Source of the DNA: Fenollaria massiliensis
Lineage (GTDB): Bacteria > Bacillota > Clostridia > Tissierellales > Peptoniphilaceae
DNA: 64,000 nucleotides
Direction: 5' to 3'
Assembly (NCBI RefSeq): GCF_000312505.2
Contig: NZ_HG326228.1
Coordinates: 62,001-126,000, forward strand
Each line of letters begins with the position of its first letter. Positions within the stretch are counted from its first letter, which is position 1. The position numbers were made by a program, and so were the translations under genes. The notes beneath the pieces were generated by a model. That model was not told the DNA's origin and did no database searches. It saw only the letters and a list, made by a program, of their open reading frames with translations. Shown here in pieces: positions 1-7,989 of the stretch.

Positions 1-207
1 GGTTCTTATGGTCTTGTAGAGATAAAATTAGGTGGAGATAAACTTATTGAGGAGGGAGCTCAGACACTTAAGACTCTTTCTGATTTAATCGATACCAATA
101 GCATGAAGAAGCCTTCATTTATGATGGTTTTGTGTGCACAAGCACCTTTTGCCTATAAAAGAAATGACGGTGTATACGTCGTACCAATAACATCATTAAG
201 GCCATAG
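1..207 (+). CDS. DUF4143-type ATPase, C-terminal end (partial)
   Basis: The window opens inside a reading frame of 68 codons ending in TAG at 205-207. It carries the C-terminal motif of the AAA_14/DUF4143 ATPase family: GLVEIKLGG, then an IEEGA helix, then a final strand RNDGVYVVPITSLRP. In this family the C-terminal domain is nuclease-like in fold and the N-terminal part is an AAA ATPase; biological roles are largely unknown. A second member lies at 7990-9192 but its C-terminus is different in sequence. The N-terminal ATPase part lies outside the window. Confidence 0.8.
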   Translation, partial: GSYGLVEIKLGGDKLIEEGAQTLKTLSDLIDTNSMKKPSFMMVLCAQAPFAYKRNDGVYVVPITSLRP

Positions 208-214
208 ATTGTTT

Positions 215-259
215 GCCATTTACACGGATAAAAACGCGCCATTTACACGGATAAAACGC
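215..259. repeat. Short tandem direct repeat (2 x 22-23 bp)
   Basis: Two adjacent copies of GCCATTTACACGGATAAAA followed by CGC (units 215-237 and 238-259) differ only by one A in the run; a partial third GCC follows. The repeat begins a few bases after the stop of the upstream ATPase gene. Its role is unknown. Confidence 0.8.
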
Positions 260-318
260 GCCAAACACATGAATTGCTTTTTATCTTGGCTTGATATGAA
301 TGTTTATAAGAAAAATAA

Positions 319-355
319 AATGCTAGCTAATTTAATTTAGCTAGCATTGTTTTTA
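319..355 (+). terminator. Intrinsic terminator, possibly bidirectional
   Basis: A perfect 11-12 bp stem, AATGCTAGCTAA with TTAGCTAGCATT around a 6-nt loop, is followed by GTTTTTATTT. The upstream A-rich run would also serve the opposite strand. It separates the ATPase from the GntR operon. Confidence 0.85.
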
Positions 356-375
356 TTTGCAGATATATATTTTTC

Positions 376-404
376 TTGACAAAATAAAAACAAAATGATA
401 ATAT
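376..404 (+). promoter_or_regulatory. Promoter of the GntR-ABC operon
   Basis: TTGACA at 376-381 and TAATAT at 399-404 are separated by 17 bp. The predicted transcription start near 411 falls downstream of the ATG at 395, which excludes that ATG as the start codon of the GntR gene. Confidence 0.75.
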
Positions 405-430
405 TGTACATAGATAATAAGTACAATATT
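400..430. promoter_or_regulatory. Palindromic operator over the GntR promoter
   Basis: Perfect 10-bp arms AATATTGTAC (400-409) and GTACAATATT (421-430) flank an 11-bp spacer. The palindrome overlaps the -10 element and transcription start. YtrA-type GntR regulators normally repress their own operon at such a site, so autorepression is the likely reading. Confidence 0.75.
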
Positions 431-445
431 GGAAGGTGGAAAATT

Positions 446-820
446 TTGAACATTATCATAAGTAATAATCGAGATAAACCTATATATGAGCAAATTGTTT
501 CTCAAATAAAAAATATGATTATGAGCGAAGAGCTAGTTGCAGGAGATAATCTTCCATCAATGAGATCATTAGCTAAATCAATTCATGTAAGTGTTATTAC
601 AGTTCAAAGAGCATATGAAGAATTGCAAAGAGATGGATTTATAGAAACTGAAATAGGCAGAGGCACTTATGTATTAGCACGAAACAAAGAATTCTATAAA
701 GAGCAACAACAGAAACAGATAGAAGAATATATGCAATTGGCTATTGAAGTTGCAAAAGAAAACGCTATGCCTCTTGAGAAACTAATTGACATATTAAAAA
801 TTTTATATTTGGAGGAATAA
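446..820 (+). CDS. GntR-family regulator, YtrA type
   Basis: This is a small one-domain GntR repressor of about 124 residues. The start is placed at TTG 446, preceded by GGAAGGTGG at 431-439, because the usual YtrA N-terminus (NIIISNNRDKPIYEQI) begins there and the promoter lies downstream of the longer start. The winged helix-turn-helix covers about residues 10-75 (PSMRSLAKSIHVSVITVQRAY is the DNA-reading helix region), followed by a short helical dimerisation tail instead of a large ligand domain. It is the first gene of a three-gene operon with an ABC ATPase and permease, the arrangement known for YtrA-type regulators that control export of cell-wall-active compounds. The inducer is unknown. 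Confidence 0.88.
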   Translation: MNIIISNNRDKPIYEQIVSQIKNMIMSEELVAGDNLPSMRSLAKSIHVSVITVQRAYEELQRDGFIETEIGRGTYVLARNKEFYKEQQQKQIEEYMQLAIEVAKENAMPLEKLIDILKILYLEE

Positions 821-824
821 GTTG

Positions 825-1703
825 ATGAATAGTATTTTAACGCTAAAAAATGTGAATAAGAAATATGAAAAGTCAAATTTTGCTATCAAAGATATTTCTT
901 TTTCAGTACCTGAGGGAAGCATAGTAGGATTTATTGGTGAGAACGGAGCCGGAAAATCAACCACTATGAATTGTATTCTAAATGTGATTAGAAGAGATAG
1001 TGGAAATATTGAGATATTTGGAAGAGAAATGACCGATGACGATATAGACATCAGAGAAGATATTGGAGTTGTATATGATAGCAATAATTTTCCGGAACAT
1101 TTGACGGCAAAGCAATTGGCTGATATTTTAGGGAGAATTTATAGTAAATGGGATAATTCCAGATTTGAACAATATCTTAAGCGTTTTGGATTGTCTGAAT
1201 CTCAAAAAATAAAAACTTACTCTCGTGGAATGAGTATGAAGCTTGCGATTGCTGTAGCACTTTCTCATGATTCAAAATTGCTTATATTGGATGAGGCTAC
1301 AAGCGGTCTAGATCCTATTATGAGAGATGAAATTCTTGATGTGCTTCTTGAATTTGTAAAAGAAGAGAACCACTCCATTTTGCTATCGTCACATATTACA
1401 AGTGATTTAGAAAAAATAGCTGATTATATTGTTTTTATTCATAATGGTGAAATTATTTTAAATAAGACAAAAGATGAATTGATATATGAATATGGAGTTA
1501 TCCGTTGTTCGGAAAGTGATTATCAAAATATCTTACAAGAAGATATATTATCAAGTATGAAAAAAGATTATCAAATCGATGTGTTAATAAAAAATAGGAA
1601 ATTAATGGAGAAAAAATATAAAAATTTAATAATAGACAGCGTATCATTAGACGAAATAATGCTTCTGTTAGTGAAAGGGGAACGAAATGAAAGGATTGAT
1701 TAG
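825..1703 (+). CDS. ABC transporter ATP-binding protein
   Basis: About 292 residues. Walker A is GENGAGKS, the ABC signature reads YSRGMSMK (a divergent SxG form), and Walker B is LLILDEATSGLDP followed by a switch histidine in LLSSHI. The start is ATG 825, nine bases after GGAGG; TTG 822 is possible. It follows the GntR gene by 4 bases and overlaps the permease by 17 bases, so the three are translated together. The ATPase probably energises the 1687-2340 permease for export of a lipophilic or peptide substrate. The about 75 residues after the nucleotide-binding domain resemble the poorly conserved tail of YtrB/BcrA-type ATPases. Confidence 0.9.
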   Translation: MNSILTLKNVNKKYEKSNFAIKDISFSVPEGSIVGFIGENGAGKSTTMNCILNVIRRDSGNIEIFGREMTDDDIDIREDIGVVYDSNNFPEHLTAKQLADILGRIYSKWDNSRFEQYLKRFGLSESQKIKTYSRGMSMKLAIAVALSHDSKLLILDEATSGLDPIMRDEILDVLLEFVKEENHSILLSSHITSDLEKIADYIVFIHNGEIILNKTKDELIYEYGVIRCSESDYQNILQEDILSSMKKDYQIDVLIKNRKLMEKKYKNLIIDSVSLDEIMLLLVKGERNERID

Positions 1704-2340
1704 AAATCATTATTATAAAATAGTATCTAATTTAAAGATATTACTTATATTTATATTTTTAACTGGAATTTCAATACTAATTTTTGGTGGTAGGAAGGAA
1801 ATGCCTTTATTTATTTTTCTATGTCTTACTGTTATAGTACTTCCTTTTATCAGTTCCATTGGCTTAAGGAAAAACAATAGTGGCAAGTGGAATCAGTACA
1901 TTTTATCATTACCAGTAAAGAGATGTGAAATAGTAAAAAGTGTATTTCTAACACAAGGAATTACAATTTTAATTGGAAGTATACTATCTGTAATATTATT
2001 TTTTACATCATTTATAATTTATGGATTTGCATTTTATAGATATGTGGATGTAGTCTTGTTATTTTCATCTGCAATAGGAATTAGTTTGATAATGAATGCG
2101 ATTTTTTTACCTATTTCTTACTTAGACTCAAATGATAGAACTGAAGCTATGAGTATTATTAGTTTAATAATCTCAGTATCTATTATGCTAGGTTTAATTG
2201 CTTTAACAAATATTTTGCTTGAAAAACCGACAGAAATGCAACTGCTGATATTTGGGATAGGAAACTTAATATTATCTATTACTGCATTTTTTATAGCGTG
2301 TTCTTTGACTATTAGTATTTATTCAAAGCAGGATTGTTAG
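1687..2340 (+). CDS. ABC-2 type permease
   Basis: A 217-residue integral membrane protein with about six hydrophobic segments (for example LLIFIFLTGISILIFGG near residue 18 and the terminal segment near 185-210). The length and charge pattern fit the small ABC2_membrane_5-like permeases paired with YtrA operons. Its start lies inside the ATPase gene. No substrate can be read from the sequence. Confidence 0.85.
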   Translation: MKGLIRNHYYKIVSNLKILLIFIFLTGISILIFGGRKEMPLFIFLCLTVIVLPFISSIGLRKNNSGKWNQYILSLPVKRCEIVKSVFLTQGITILIGSILSVILFFTSFIIYGFAFYRYVDVVLLFSSAIGISLIMNAIFLPISYLDSNDRTEAMSIISLIISVSIMLGLIALTNILLEKPTEMQLLIFGIGNLILSITAFFIACSLTISIYSKQDC

Positions 2341-2375
2341 GACAACCGATTAAAAATTAAATAGATATCTTTGAA

Positions 2376-2417
2376 AGAGGACTTTTTATTCCAAAATGTA
2401 GAGGTCCTCCTTTTTTA
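2376..2417 (+). terminator. Terminator of the GntR-ABC operon
   Basis: AGAGGAC pairs with GTCCTC across an AT-rich loop and is followed by a run of Ts at 2411-2416. Confidence 0.8.
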
Positions 2418-2427
2418 TTTTGAATGA

Positions 2428-2461
2428 TTTGTCGCGAATATTGTATCATATTCGCGACAAA
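2428..2461. repeat. Perfect 14-bp inverted repeat between convergent genes
   Basis: TTTGTCGCGAATAT and ATATTCGCGACAAA surround the 6-nt loop TGTATC. It lies just beyond the end of pgeF (minus strand). No good T-run follows on either strand, so it is either a weak terminator or a protein-binding palindrome. Confidence 0.75.
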
Positions 2462-2474
2462 ATATCAAATATTT

Positions 2475-3200
2475 TTATATACACACCAATGTATACATAA
2501 GTCCATAATCTTTTTTGTCGCGTCTATACGAGTGGAAGCGGTGGTCTGTGACTGTGTCTACGCTTGAAATATATATATTTTCTTCTTTAACACCGAGGCT
2601 CATTGCATCACATTTCACTACTTGACCTAAATCTATCAAATAATGCGTTTCATCTTTTTTAAAAATAATATCTTCATAAGAAAAATTTTTTTCGAAAACA
2701 TCTTTTACATCGTCCATCACTTCGAATGAATTTTTTTGTATATGTGGTCCGACATAAATTTTTAAATCTTCCGTTCTTGAACCAAGTCCCATCATTTTTT
2801 GAATTGCTTCTTTTACTATGGAGTTCGCTGTTCCTTTCCAGCCGGAGTGAACGGCTGCGATGCGTTTATTTACACAATCGTAGACTATTACTGGCAGACA
2901 ATCTGCGCTCTTAATCACTAGTACGTCGCCTTTTTCGCCTATAAGTCCATCGGTATCGTCATAAAAATTTATGCCATGATCATGAGCTATGGCGATGTTA
3001 TTGGAGTGCACTTGGCGTGTCACATTTATGCTTTTATAATCAAGGCCCATGTGATGCAAAATTTTCGGAAGCTCGCAAACAAAGTATTTTTCATAACCTT
3101 TTATGTTTATGGGCTTAAGGCTCATCAAGTTTTTAATGCCAAAATCGCTTAAATAATTGCTTATTAAATATTTTTCGTGTACTATTTCATAATCTTTCAT
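2475..3200 (-). CDS. pgeF: Multicopper-oxidase-like purine nucleoside phosphorylase (YfiH/YlmD, DUF152)
   Basis: About 241 residues. The start is placed at ATG 3198-3200 behind an AGAGGA site; the longer frame would add 17 residues read through the preceding terminator. Family motifs are present in order: TRQVHSNNI, DTDGLIG, SADCLPVIVYD, AAVHSGWKGT and VGPHIQ. The His of RQVH, the Cys of SADC and the His of VHSGW are the conserved metal/active-site residues. The family was called laccase-like and is now linked to purine nucleoside phosphorolysis and peptidoglycan editing. It follows the M18 peptidase gene but a terminator separates them. Confidence 0.9.
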   Translation of the reverse strand: MKDYEIVHEKYLISNYLSDFGIKNLMSLKPINIKGYEKYFVCELPKILHHMGLDYKSINVTRQVHSNNIAIAHDHGINFYDDTDGLIGEKGDVLVIKSADCLPVIVYDCVNKRIAAVHSGWKGTANSIVKEAIQKMMGLGSRTEDLKIYVGPHIQKNSFEVMDDVKDVFEKNFSYEDIIFKKDETHYLIDLGQVVKCDAMSLGVKEENIYISSVDTVTDHRFHSYRRDKKDYGLMYTLVCI

Positions 3201-3220
3201 AATTTTCCTCTTATATAATA

Positions 3221-3249
3221 TGTAAAAGAAGCACCAATTAAGGTGCTTC
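3221..3249 (-). terminator. Terminator of the M18 aminopeptidase gene
   Basis: On the minus strand GAAGCACC and GGTGCTTC form a perfect 8-bp stem around a 6-nt loop, followed by TTTTACA. Confidence 0.8.
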
Positions 3250-3256
3250 ATGTATT

Positions 3257-4639
3257 TTATTCAAAAAATGCTTTGTATGCTTTGTATGACATGTATGTGT
3301 CAAACTTTGATGTGATTTCGTTTGGTGCGTGCATGTTTAAAACTGCTGTACCGCAGTCAACTACTTCTGCGCCGTACTTGCTTAAAAGGTAAGCTATAGT
3401 TCCGCCGCCGCCTGCATCAACTCTACCAAGTTCGCCTGTTTGCCAAGCAACGCCTGCTTTGTCAAATATATCTCTTACATCTCTTAAGAATTCTGCGTTT
3501 GCATCGTTACATCCGCCTTTTCCGCCTGAGCCTGTGTATTTAGCGATTGCTATACCGCCGCCTAAAACTGCTGAGTTATTCTTTTCATAAACTGAATCAA
3601 AGTTTGGATCGTAGCCTGCTGTTACGTCAGCTGAAAGTACCCAAGAGTTCTTTAAGCATCTTCTAACTGTAAGAGCTGAGTAATCACCTTCAAGTGCAGC
3701 TAGTTCGTGTAAAGCGTTTTCAAGAACATAGCTTGCCATACCAGTGTTACCTTGTGAGCCAACTTCTTCCTTATCCATAAACATAGCAAGAGCTGTGTAT
3801 TTATTGTCTTTCATGTCAAGTATGCCCTTAAGTCCTGCGAATGCGCAAACTCTGTCGTCTTGACCGTAGCTGAATATCATGGATCTATCTATACCTAGGT
3901 CACGTGCCTTTCCTGCTGGAACTACTTCGATTTCGGCAACTTTAAAGTCTTCTTCTTCGATGCCGTATTTTTCTTTTATAATTCTCATAACATTAGCTTT
4001 AACACGATTAGACTTATCATCGTCTTCACTTTCTAGTGGTATAGTGCCTATAAGTACGTTTAATTGTTCACCAAGTATGCCTTCAGCAAGTTTCTTTTGC
4101 ATTTGTTCACGTGATAGGTGAATAAGTAGGTCAGTTATAGTGAATACTGGATCGTCATCGTCTTCACCGATTGAAATTTCAACCTTCTTTAAATCTTTTG
4201 TATAAACAACGCCGTGAAGTGCTAGAGGGATAGTAGTCCATTGGTACTTCTTAACTCCGCCGTAGTAGTGAGTCTTTAAAAAGGCAAGTTCACTTGCTTC
4301 GTATAATGGATTTTGTTTAAGGTCAAGTCTTGGGCTGTCGATGTGAGCGCCAACAACTCTCATACCATCTTCCAATTTCTTTTCGCCTATAACGAATAAT
4401 AAAACTGATTTCTCTTTGTTGTTAAAATAAAGTTTATCGCCCTTTTTAATTTTAGTGCCTTTTTCAATAAGCTTTTCTGCATCTTTAAAGCCGTTAGCTT
4501 CAGCCATGCGAATGATTTCTTTAACAGCTAGTCTTTCAGTTTTTGCTTTACTTAAAAAGTCTTTGTACTCTTCGTTGTAGCTTGTGATGTTTTCAAGCAC
4601 ATCGTTTGAAAGATTTAGCCATGAAATTTTTTCTGCCAT
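3257..4639 (-). CDS. M18-family metalloaminopeptidase
   Basis: A 460-residue cytosolic di-zinc aminopeptidase that removes N-terminal (often acidic) residues. The M18 metal-site motifs are visible: VGAHIDSPRLD, SYGQDDRVCAF, MDKEEVGSQG, and a late HAPNE with the last metal histidine. Length matches the bacterial aminopeptidase 1 branch (PRK02256-like). The ATG is preceded by GGAGGAATTAC on the minus strand, and an extended -10 (TGCTATAAT, 4661-4669) lies upstream. It is probably transcribed alone, as a terminator lies before pgeF. Confidence 0.92.
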   Translation of the reverse strand: MAEKISWLNLSNDVLENITSYNEEYKDFLSKAKTERLAVKEIIRMAEANGFKDAEKLIEKGTKIKKGDKLYFNNKEKSVLLFVIGEKKLEDGMRVVGAHIDSPRLDLKQNPLYEASELAFLKTHYYGGVKKYQWTTIPLALHGVVYTKDLKKVEISIGEDDDDPVFTITDLLIHLSREQMQKKLAEGILGEQLNVLIGTIPLESEDDDKSNRVKANVMRIIKEKYGIEEEDFKVAEIEVVPAGKARDLGIDRSMIFSYGQDDRVCAFAGLKGILDMKDNKYTALAMFMDKEEVGSQGNTGMASYVLENALHELAALEGDYSALTVRRCLKNSWVLSADVTAGYDPNFDSVYEKNNSAVLGGGIAIAKYTGSGGKGGCNDANAEFLRDVRDIFDKAGVAWQTGELGRVDAGGGGTIAYLLSKYGAEVVDCGTAVLNMHAPNEITSKFDTYMSYKAYKAFFE

Positions 4640-4730
4640 TGTAATTCCTCCTTTTTTTATATTATAGCATATATGGGCAAAAAATTCATCAATTTTGGGT
4701 ATAAATATAAAAATCGTTATGGAGGTTTAT

Positions 4731-5978
4731 ATGTTAATTAAAAATATTAATTTTATTGATACAATTAATGATAGTATTACTAAGGTCGATATGCTTGTTG
4801 CAAATGGCGTAGTTACTGTGATTGAAGAGCATATAGATAGTGATGATGCTTGCGTGATCGATGGCGATGGCTTATACATTTCACATGGCCTTATTGATAC
4901 ACACGTTCACTTCAGAGACCCAGGTCAAACTTATAAAGAAGATTTAAGTACTGGAGCAGCGGCTGCAAAGCGAGGCGGCTACACAGCTGTGCTTCTTATG
5001 GCAAACACAAAACCTGTTGTTGATAGCGCTGAGACACTTGAAGATATTTTAAATAGATCAAAAAATTTAGGTATATCCATTTATCAAAACGCTACAGTTA
5101 CTAAGGGTATGCTTGGCGAAGAACTTGTTGATATGGATGCACTTCATAAGGCAGGCGCAATCGGTTTTACTGATGATGGTAAGCCTATAATGAAGGCAAA
5201 ACTTTTGTATGACGCTCTAATCGAAGCCAAAAAATACGATGCACCAATCAGTTTACACGAAGAAGATCCATTCTTTATTAAAAAAGCGGGCAAAAATGAA
5301 ACAGCTCCAGCCATTGCCGAAGCGGTTATGGTGGCGCGCGATGCGTATCTAGCAGTAAAAGCGGACTCAAAATTAAACTTCCAACATATATCATCAGCCG
5401 ATTCACTAGAAATTATTAGAAATTATAAAAAATATACGGATAAAATATTTGCCGAGGTCACTCCTCATCACTTTACATTAACAGAGGAGGCTGTTGAGAA
5501 ACACGGCACTTTAGCAAAAATGAATCCGCCTTTAAGGAAGGCTGCCGATAGAGAAGCTATCATAGAAGCTATAAAAGACGGCACCATAGACATAATTGCG
5601 ACTGATCATGCGCCTCATGCAGCTGAAGAAAAGGCAAAGGATTTCTTTAGTGCTCCGAGCGGCATCATAGGCCTTGAAACAGCTCTGCCACTTGCAATAA
5701 GTGAGCTTCACCACAAGCATGGTATTGATTTAATAAAAATTATTAAGATGCTTACTATTAATCCAGCAAGGCTTTATGGACTTGAAGAGGGCAGTATAAA
5801 GGTCGGCTCGAAGGCTGATTTAGTAATTTTTGATATAAACAAAGAATTTATATATGAAAAATCTTCATCTAAGTCGCAAAATTCACCATTCTTAGGTGAA
5901 AAATTAAAAGGAAAAGTTATGTATACGATAAAAAATGGAGAGGTGGTTTACAGTGAAGACGATAGGTTTAATTGTTAA
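4731..5978 (+). CDS. pyrC: Dihydroorotase
   Basis: About 415 residues, class I dihydroorotase. It cyclises carbamoyl-aspartate to dihydroorotate in pyrimidine synthesis. Metal and substrate motifs: DTHVHFRDPGQTYKED near residue 50, HEED in mid-protein, and ATDHAPH near residue 290. The start ATG 4731 has GGAGG seven bases upstream; the frame is open 12 codons further but with no ribosome site. No other pyr genes adjoin it. The next gene overlaps its end by 26 bases, so the two are co-transcribed. Confidence 0.93.
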   Translation: MLIKNINFIDTINDSITKVDMLVANGVVTVIEEHIDSDDACVIDGDGLYISHGLIDTHVHFRDPGQTYKEDLSTGAAAAKRGGYTAVLLMANTKPVVDSAETLEDILNRSKNLGISIYQNATVTKGMLGEELVDMDALHKAGAIGFTDDGKPIMKAKLLYDALIEAKKYDAPISLHEEDPFFIKKAGKNETAPAIAEAVMVARDAYLAVKADSKLNFQHISSADSLEIIRNYKKYTDKIFAEVTPHHFTLTEEAVEKHGTLAKMNPPLRKAADREAIIEAIKDGTIDIIATDHAPHAAEEKAKDFFSAPSGIIGLETALPLAISELHHKHGIDLIKIIKMLTINPARLYGLEEGSIKVGSKADLVIFDINKEFIYEKSSSKSQNSPFLGEKLKGKVMYTIKNGEVVYSEDDRFNC

Positions 5979-7071
5979 TCCAAAGGCTGGCGTCGGCGGC
6001 TCCGTTGCACTAAAGGGCTCGGACGGCGAGGCTATATATGAAGAAGCCATAAAGCGTGGCGCGAGTGAAAAAGCGCATCTAAGATGCGAAGAAGCTTTTA
6101 GTCACCTACTTGATATAAAGGACGAGTTCAAGGTTTTTACAGGAAATCACAGGCTTGGCGAGGACGAGATGAAAAAACTTGGACTAAATTATGAAGTCGT
6201 TTACGAGACAGATGCTGATACAACGGCTGAAGATACGAAAAATGCTTTGAAAGAGATACTTAAGAAAGACGTTGACATGATTGTATTTGCAGGGGGAGAC
6301 GGAACAGCTCGTGATGTTTACGACGCAGTGGGCTTAACAAAGCCCGTGATAGGCATACCTGCTGGAACTAAGATGCATAGCTCAGTTTTTGGCGTTTCGC
6401 CAAAATCCGCTTCAGAAGTCATCAGAGCCTTTATATTAGATGAATCCTACGAAATAATCGAGTCAGAGGTCATGGATATAGATGAGGATGCATTCAGAAA
6501 AGAGATTTTAAACGTAAAACTTTATGGCGCTCTAAATGTAGTCAACAAGGGAAAGATGATGCAAGTGGGTAAGAGTCCTCAAAGTGCATCAGAAAACGCA
6601 GATCTTGAATCCATCGCTCAATTCGTTGTTGATGAAATGAAGGACGATACGCTATATATAGTCGGAAGTGGCTCAACCATTCGTCCAGTTATGAACCTTC
6701 TAGGCCTTGAAAATTCACTACTTGGCGTCGATCTTGTATATAATAAGAAACTTATCAAAAAAGATGCGAGCGAGAGTGAAATTTATGAGGCACTAAAAAA
6801 ATATCCTAAGAGAAAAATTATCGTTACCATCATTGGCGGACAAGGCTACATCTTCGGTCGTGGCAATCAACAGTTCTCTTCGAGAGTAATTAGAGAAGTA
6901 GGCAAGGAAAATATCATAGTCATAGCAACACAATCGAAGATTAATAATATCGCTGGCGGCGACTTGCTTGCAGACACAGGTGACGACGCGACAAACGAGT
7001 ACCTAGCAGGCTACTACAACGTTATCGTTGACTATAATTACATGAAGCTCATAAAACTAGTTTATTTGTAA
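5953..7071 (+). CDS. ATP-NAD kinase-family protein (COG3199-like)
   Basis: About 372 residues, with an N-terminal NAD-kinase-like domain: VNPKAGVGGSVALKGSDG at the start, the phosphate-binding FAGGDGTARDVYD near residue 120, and IPAGTKMHS after it. The C-terminal half (IVGSGSTIRPVM onward) is that of the COG3199 family and not of classic NadK. It may phosphorylate NAD or a related nucleotide; activity is not established for this subgroup. The start GTG 5953 is preferred because GGAGAGGTGG (5937-5946) sits just upstream, inside the pyrC end. No promoter is visible between it and pyrC. Confidence 0.82.
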   Translation: MKTIGLIVNPKAGVGGSVALKGSDGEAIYEEAIKRGASEKAHLRCEEAFSHLLDIKDEFKVFTGNHRLGEDEMKKLGLNYEVVYETDADTTAEDTKNALKEILKKDVDMIVFAGGDGTARDVYDAVGLTKPVIGIPAGTKMHSSVFGVSPKSASEVIRAFILDESYEIIESEVMDIDEDAFRKEILNVKLYGALNVVNKGKMMQVGKSPQSASENADLESIAQFVVDEMKDDTLYIVGSGSTIRPVMNLLGLENSLLGVDLVYNKKLIKKDASESEIYEALKKYPKRKIIVTIIGGQGYIFGRGNQQFSSRVIREVGKENIIVIATQSKINNIAGGDLLADTGDDATNEYLAGYYNVIVDYNYMKLIKLVYL

Positions 7072-7108
7072 AAAATATTAGTTTTACGAAAATATTTTGT
7101 AAAAAGCC

Positions 7109-7136
7109 TTGACAAATTTTATAAACATAGTATAAT
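7109..7136 (+). promoter_or_regulatory. Near-consensus promoter for the 38-codon gene
   Basis: TTGACA at 7109-7114 and TATAAT at 7131-7136 are separated by 16 bp. Transcription should start near 7143. Confidence 0.85.
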
Positions 7137-7187
7137 ATTCTCTGTGATAAATAGAAATAATACTTGATATAGAGGAAAGAGGAGAAT

Positions 7188-7304
7188 ATGAGTAAATTAA
7201 AACGCAAATGGAGAAAGAGTAAGTCACTCGCAAGAACATTCGCACTAGTACTTAGTATTGTGATGGTTTTGTCGATAGTGTTACCGATATTAATAAATAA
7301 TTAA
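7188..7304 (+). CDS. 38-residue basic single-span membrane peptide
   Basis: ATG 7188 follows GAGGAAAGAGGAG, an excellent ribosome site, and the frame ends with TAA 7302-7304. The N-terminal 16 residues carry nine Lys/Arg (MSKLKRKWRKSKSLAR), followed by a continuous hydrophobic stretch (TFALVLSIVMVLSIVLPIL) and INN. It has a near-consensus promoter and its own terminator, so it is a stand-alone gene and not a remnant. The layout resembles a signal peptide without a mature protein, and is close in style to the leaders of the surface proteins in this window. It could be a small membrane regulator, a leaderless cationic peptide or a toxin; I do not recognise a family. Confidence 0.75.
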   Translation: MSKLKRKWRKSKSLARTFALVLSIVMVLSIVLPILINN

Positions 7305-7311
7305 TTATATA

Positions 7312-7344
7312 AATTAGCTTCCTAAGAGGAAGCTAATTTTTTAC
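7312..7344 (+). terminator. Terminator of the 38-codon gene
   Basis: A perfect 11-bp stem AATTAGCTTCC / GGAAGCTAATT with a 5-nt loop is followed by TTTTTTA. The transcript from 7143 to here would be about 200 nt. Confidence 0.9.
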
Positions 7345-7920
7345 TAAATTTTCATTCAAATGCGCCCTTGCACTCGTTCCCTCCTTGGCAATGCTCGAGT
7401 ACATTTGTACACTCCGCTTGCCTCGTCAGTCCACATCGTGCAATCATCACATTTGCTCTGAAAATTTTAATGAATAGATCTAAATATAAGATTTTTCGCT
7501 TGTGATTATATAGTTACTTACACGAAATATATTTTTTACCAATACTAGAAAAGTGATTTTCACGAGCAAAGCATTCGGAGAAAACTGTATTTAGCGAGAA
7601 AAGATATGTTCCAAAAGCAGCGCATTGAGACAAATTGCTTCAATTGCTTAGAGAAGTGAGCTGCCCAAGTGTCTTGCACCAAGGTTCTCGTTCGTAAGAA
7701 CGAGGTTCTTCAAAATTCATCTAGTGGAGCGCAGCGTAACGAATATGAATTTTCAAGCGAACGAACTTAGCAATTGTCAATTTGTTGAACTAAGCTGCGT
7801 GGAACTATCTTTTCGATGTGCAAGCTTAGAAATTATCAGTTTTCGTAGATTAGCAAGCGAAGAAAAACACTTTTTGTTGACATAAACAATTAAGTATTTA
7901 AGCTACTTTGCTCAACACTA
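7345..7920. other. Non-coding stretch, possible dispersed-repeat remnants
   Basis: No reading frame with a ribosome site was found. Composition is less AT-rich in patches than other spacers here. It contains small inverted repeats (AAAATTCAT 7712-7720 with ATGAATTTT 7745-7753; a CTCGTTC/GAACGAG hairpin near 7685-7703; GTACATTTGTAC near 7410). Such texture is typical of degraded multicopy intergenic elements, but copy number cannot be tested here. Confidence 0.4.
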
Positions 7921-7921
7921 C

Positions 7922-7957
7922 TTCCCAAACTCTAAAAATATTTGACTTTGGGAAGTA
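7922..7957. repeat. Operator-like repeat, copy A (36 bp, inverted arms)
   Basis: Arms TTCCCAAA (7922-7929) and TTTGGGAA (7947-7954) flank an AT-rich centre that contains the -35 TTGACT of the following gene. A 36-bp copy with one mismatch lies at 9274-9309 on the other side of that gene. Confidence 0.8.
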
Positions 7958-7970
7958 GATGTGCTATGAT
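7942..7970 (+). promoter_or_regulatory. Promoter of the DUF4143 ATPase gene
   Basis: TTGACT 7942-7947, 17-bp spacer, TATGAT 7965-7970. The -35 lies between the arms of the inverted repeat, which suggests repression by a dimeric protein. The start of transcription near 7977 leaves a leader of only about 13 nt. Confidence 0.7.
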
Positions 7971-7989
7971 TAACTTAGCAGGTGAGATT

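Noticed and set aside
395-445. Longer N-terminus of the GntR regulator from ATG 395
   Set aside because: The promoter and operator overlap it, so it would not be on the transcript, and it lacks a ribosome site.
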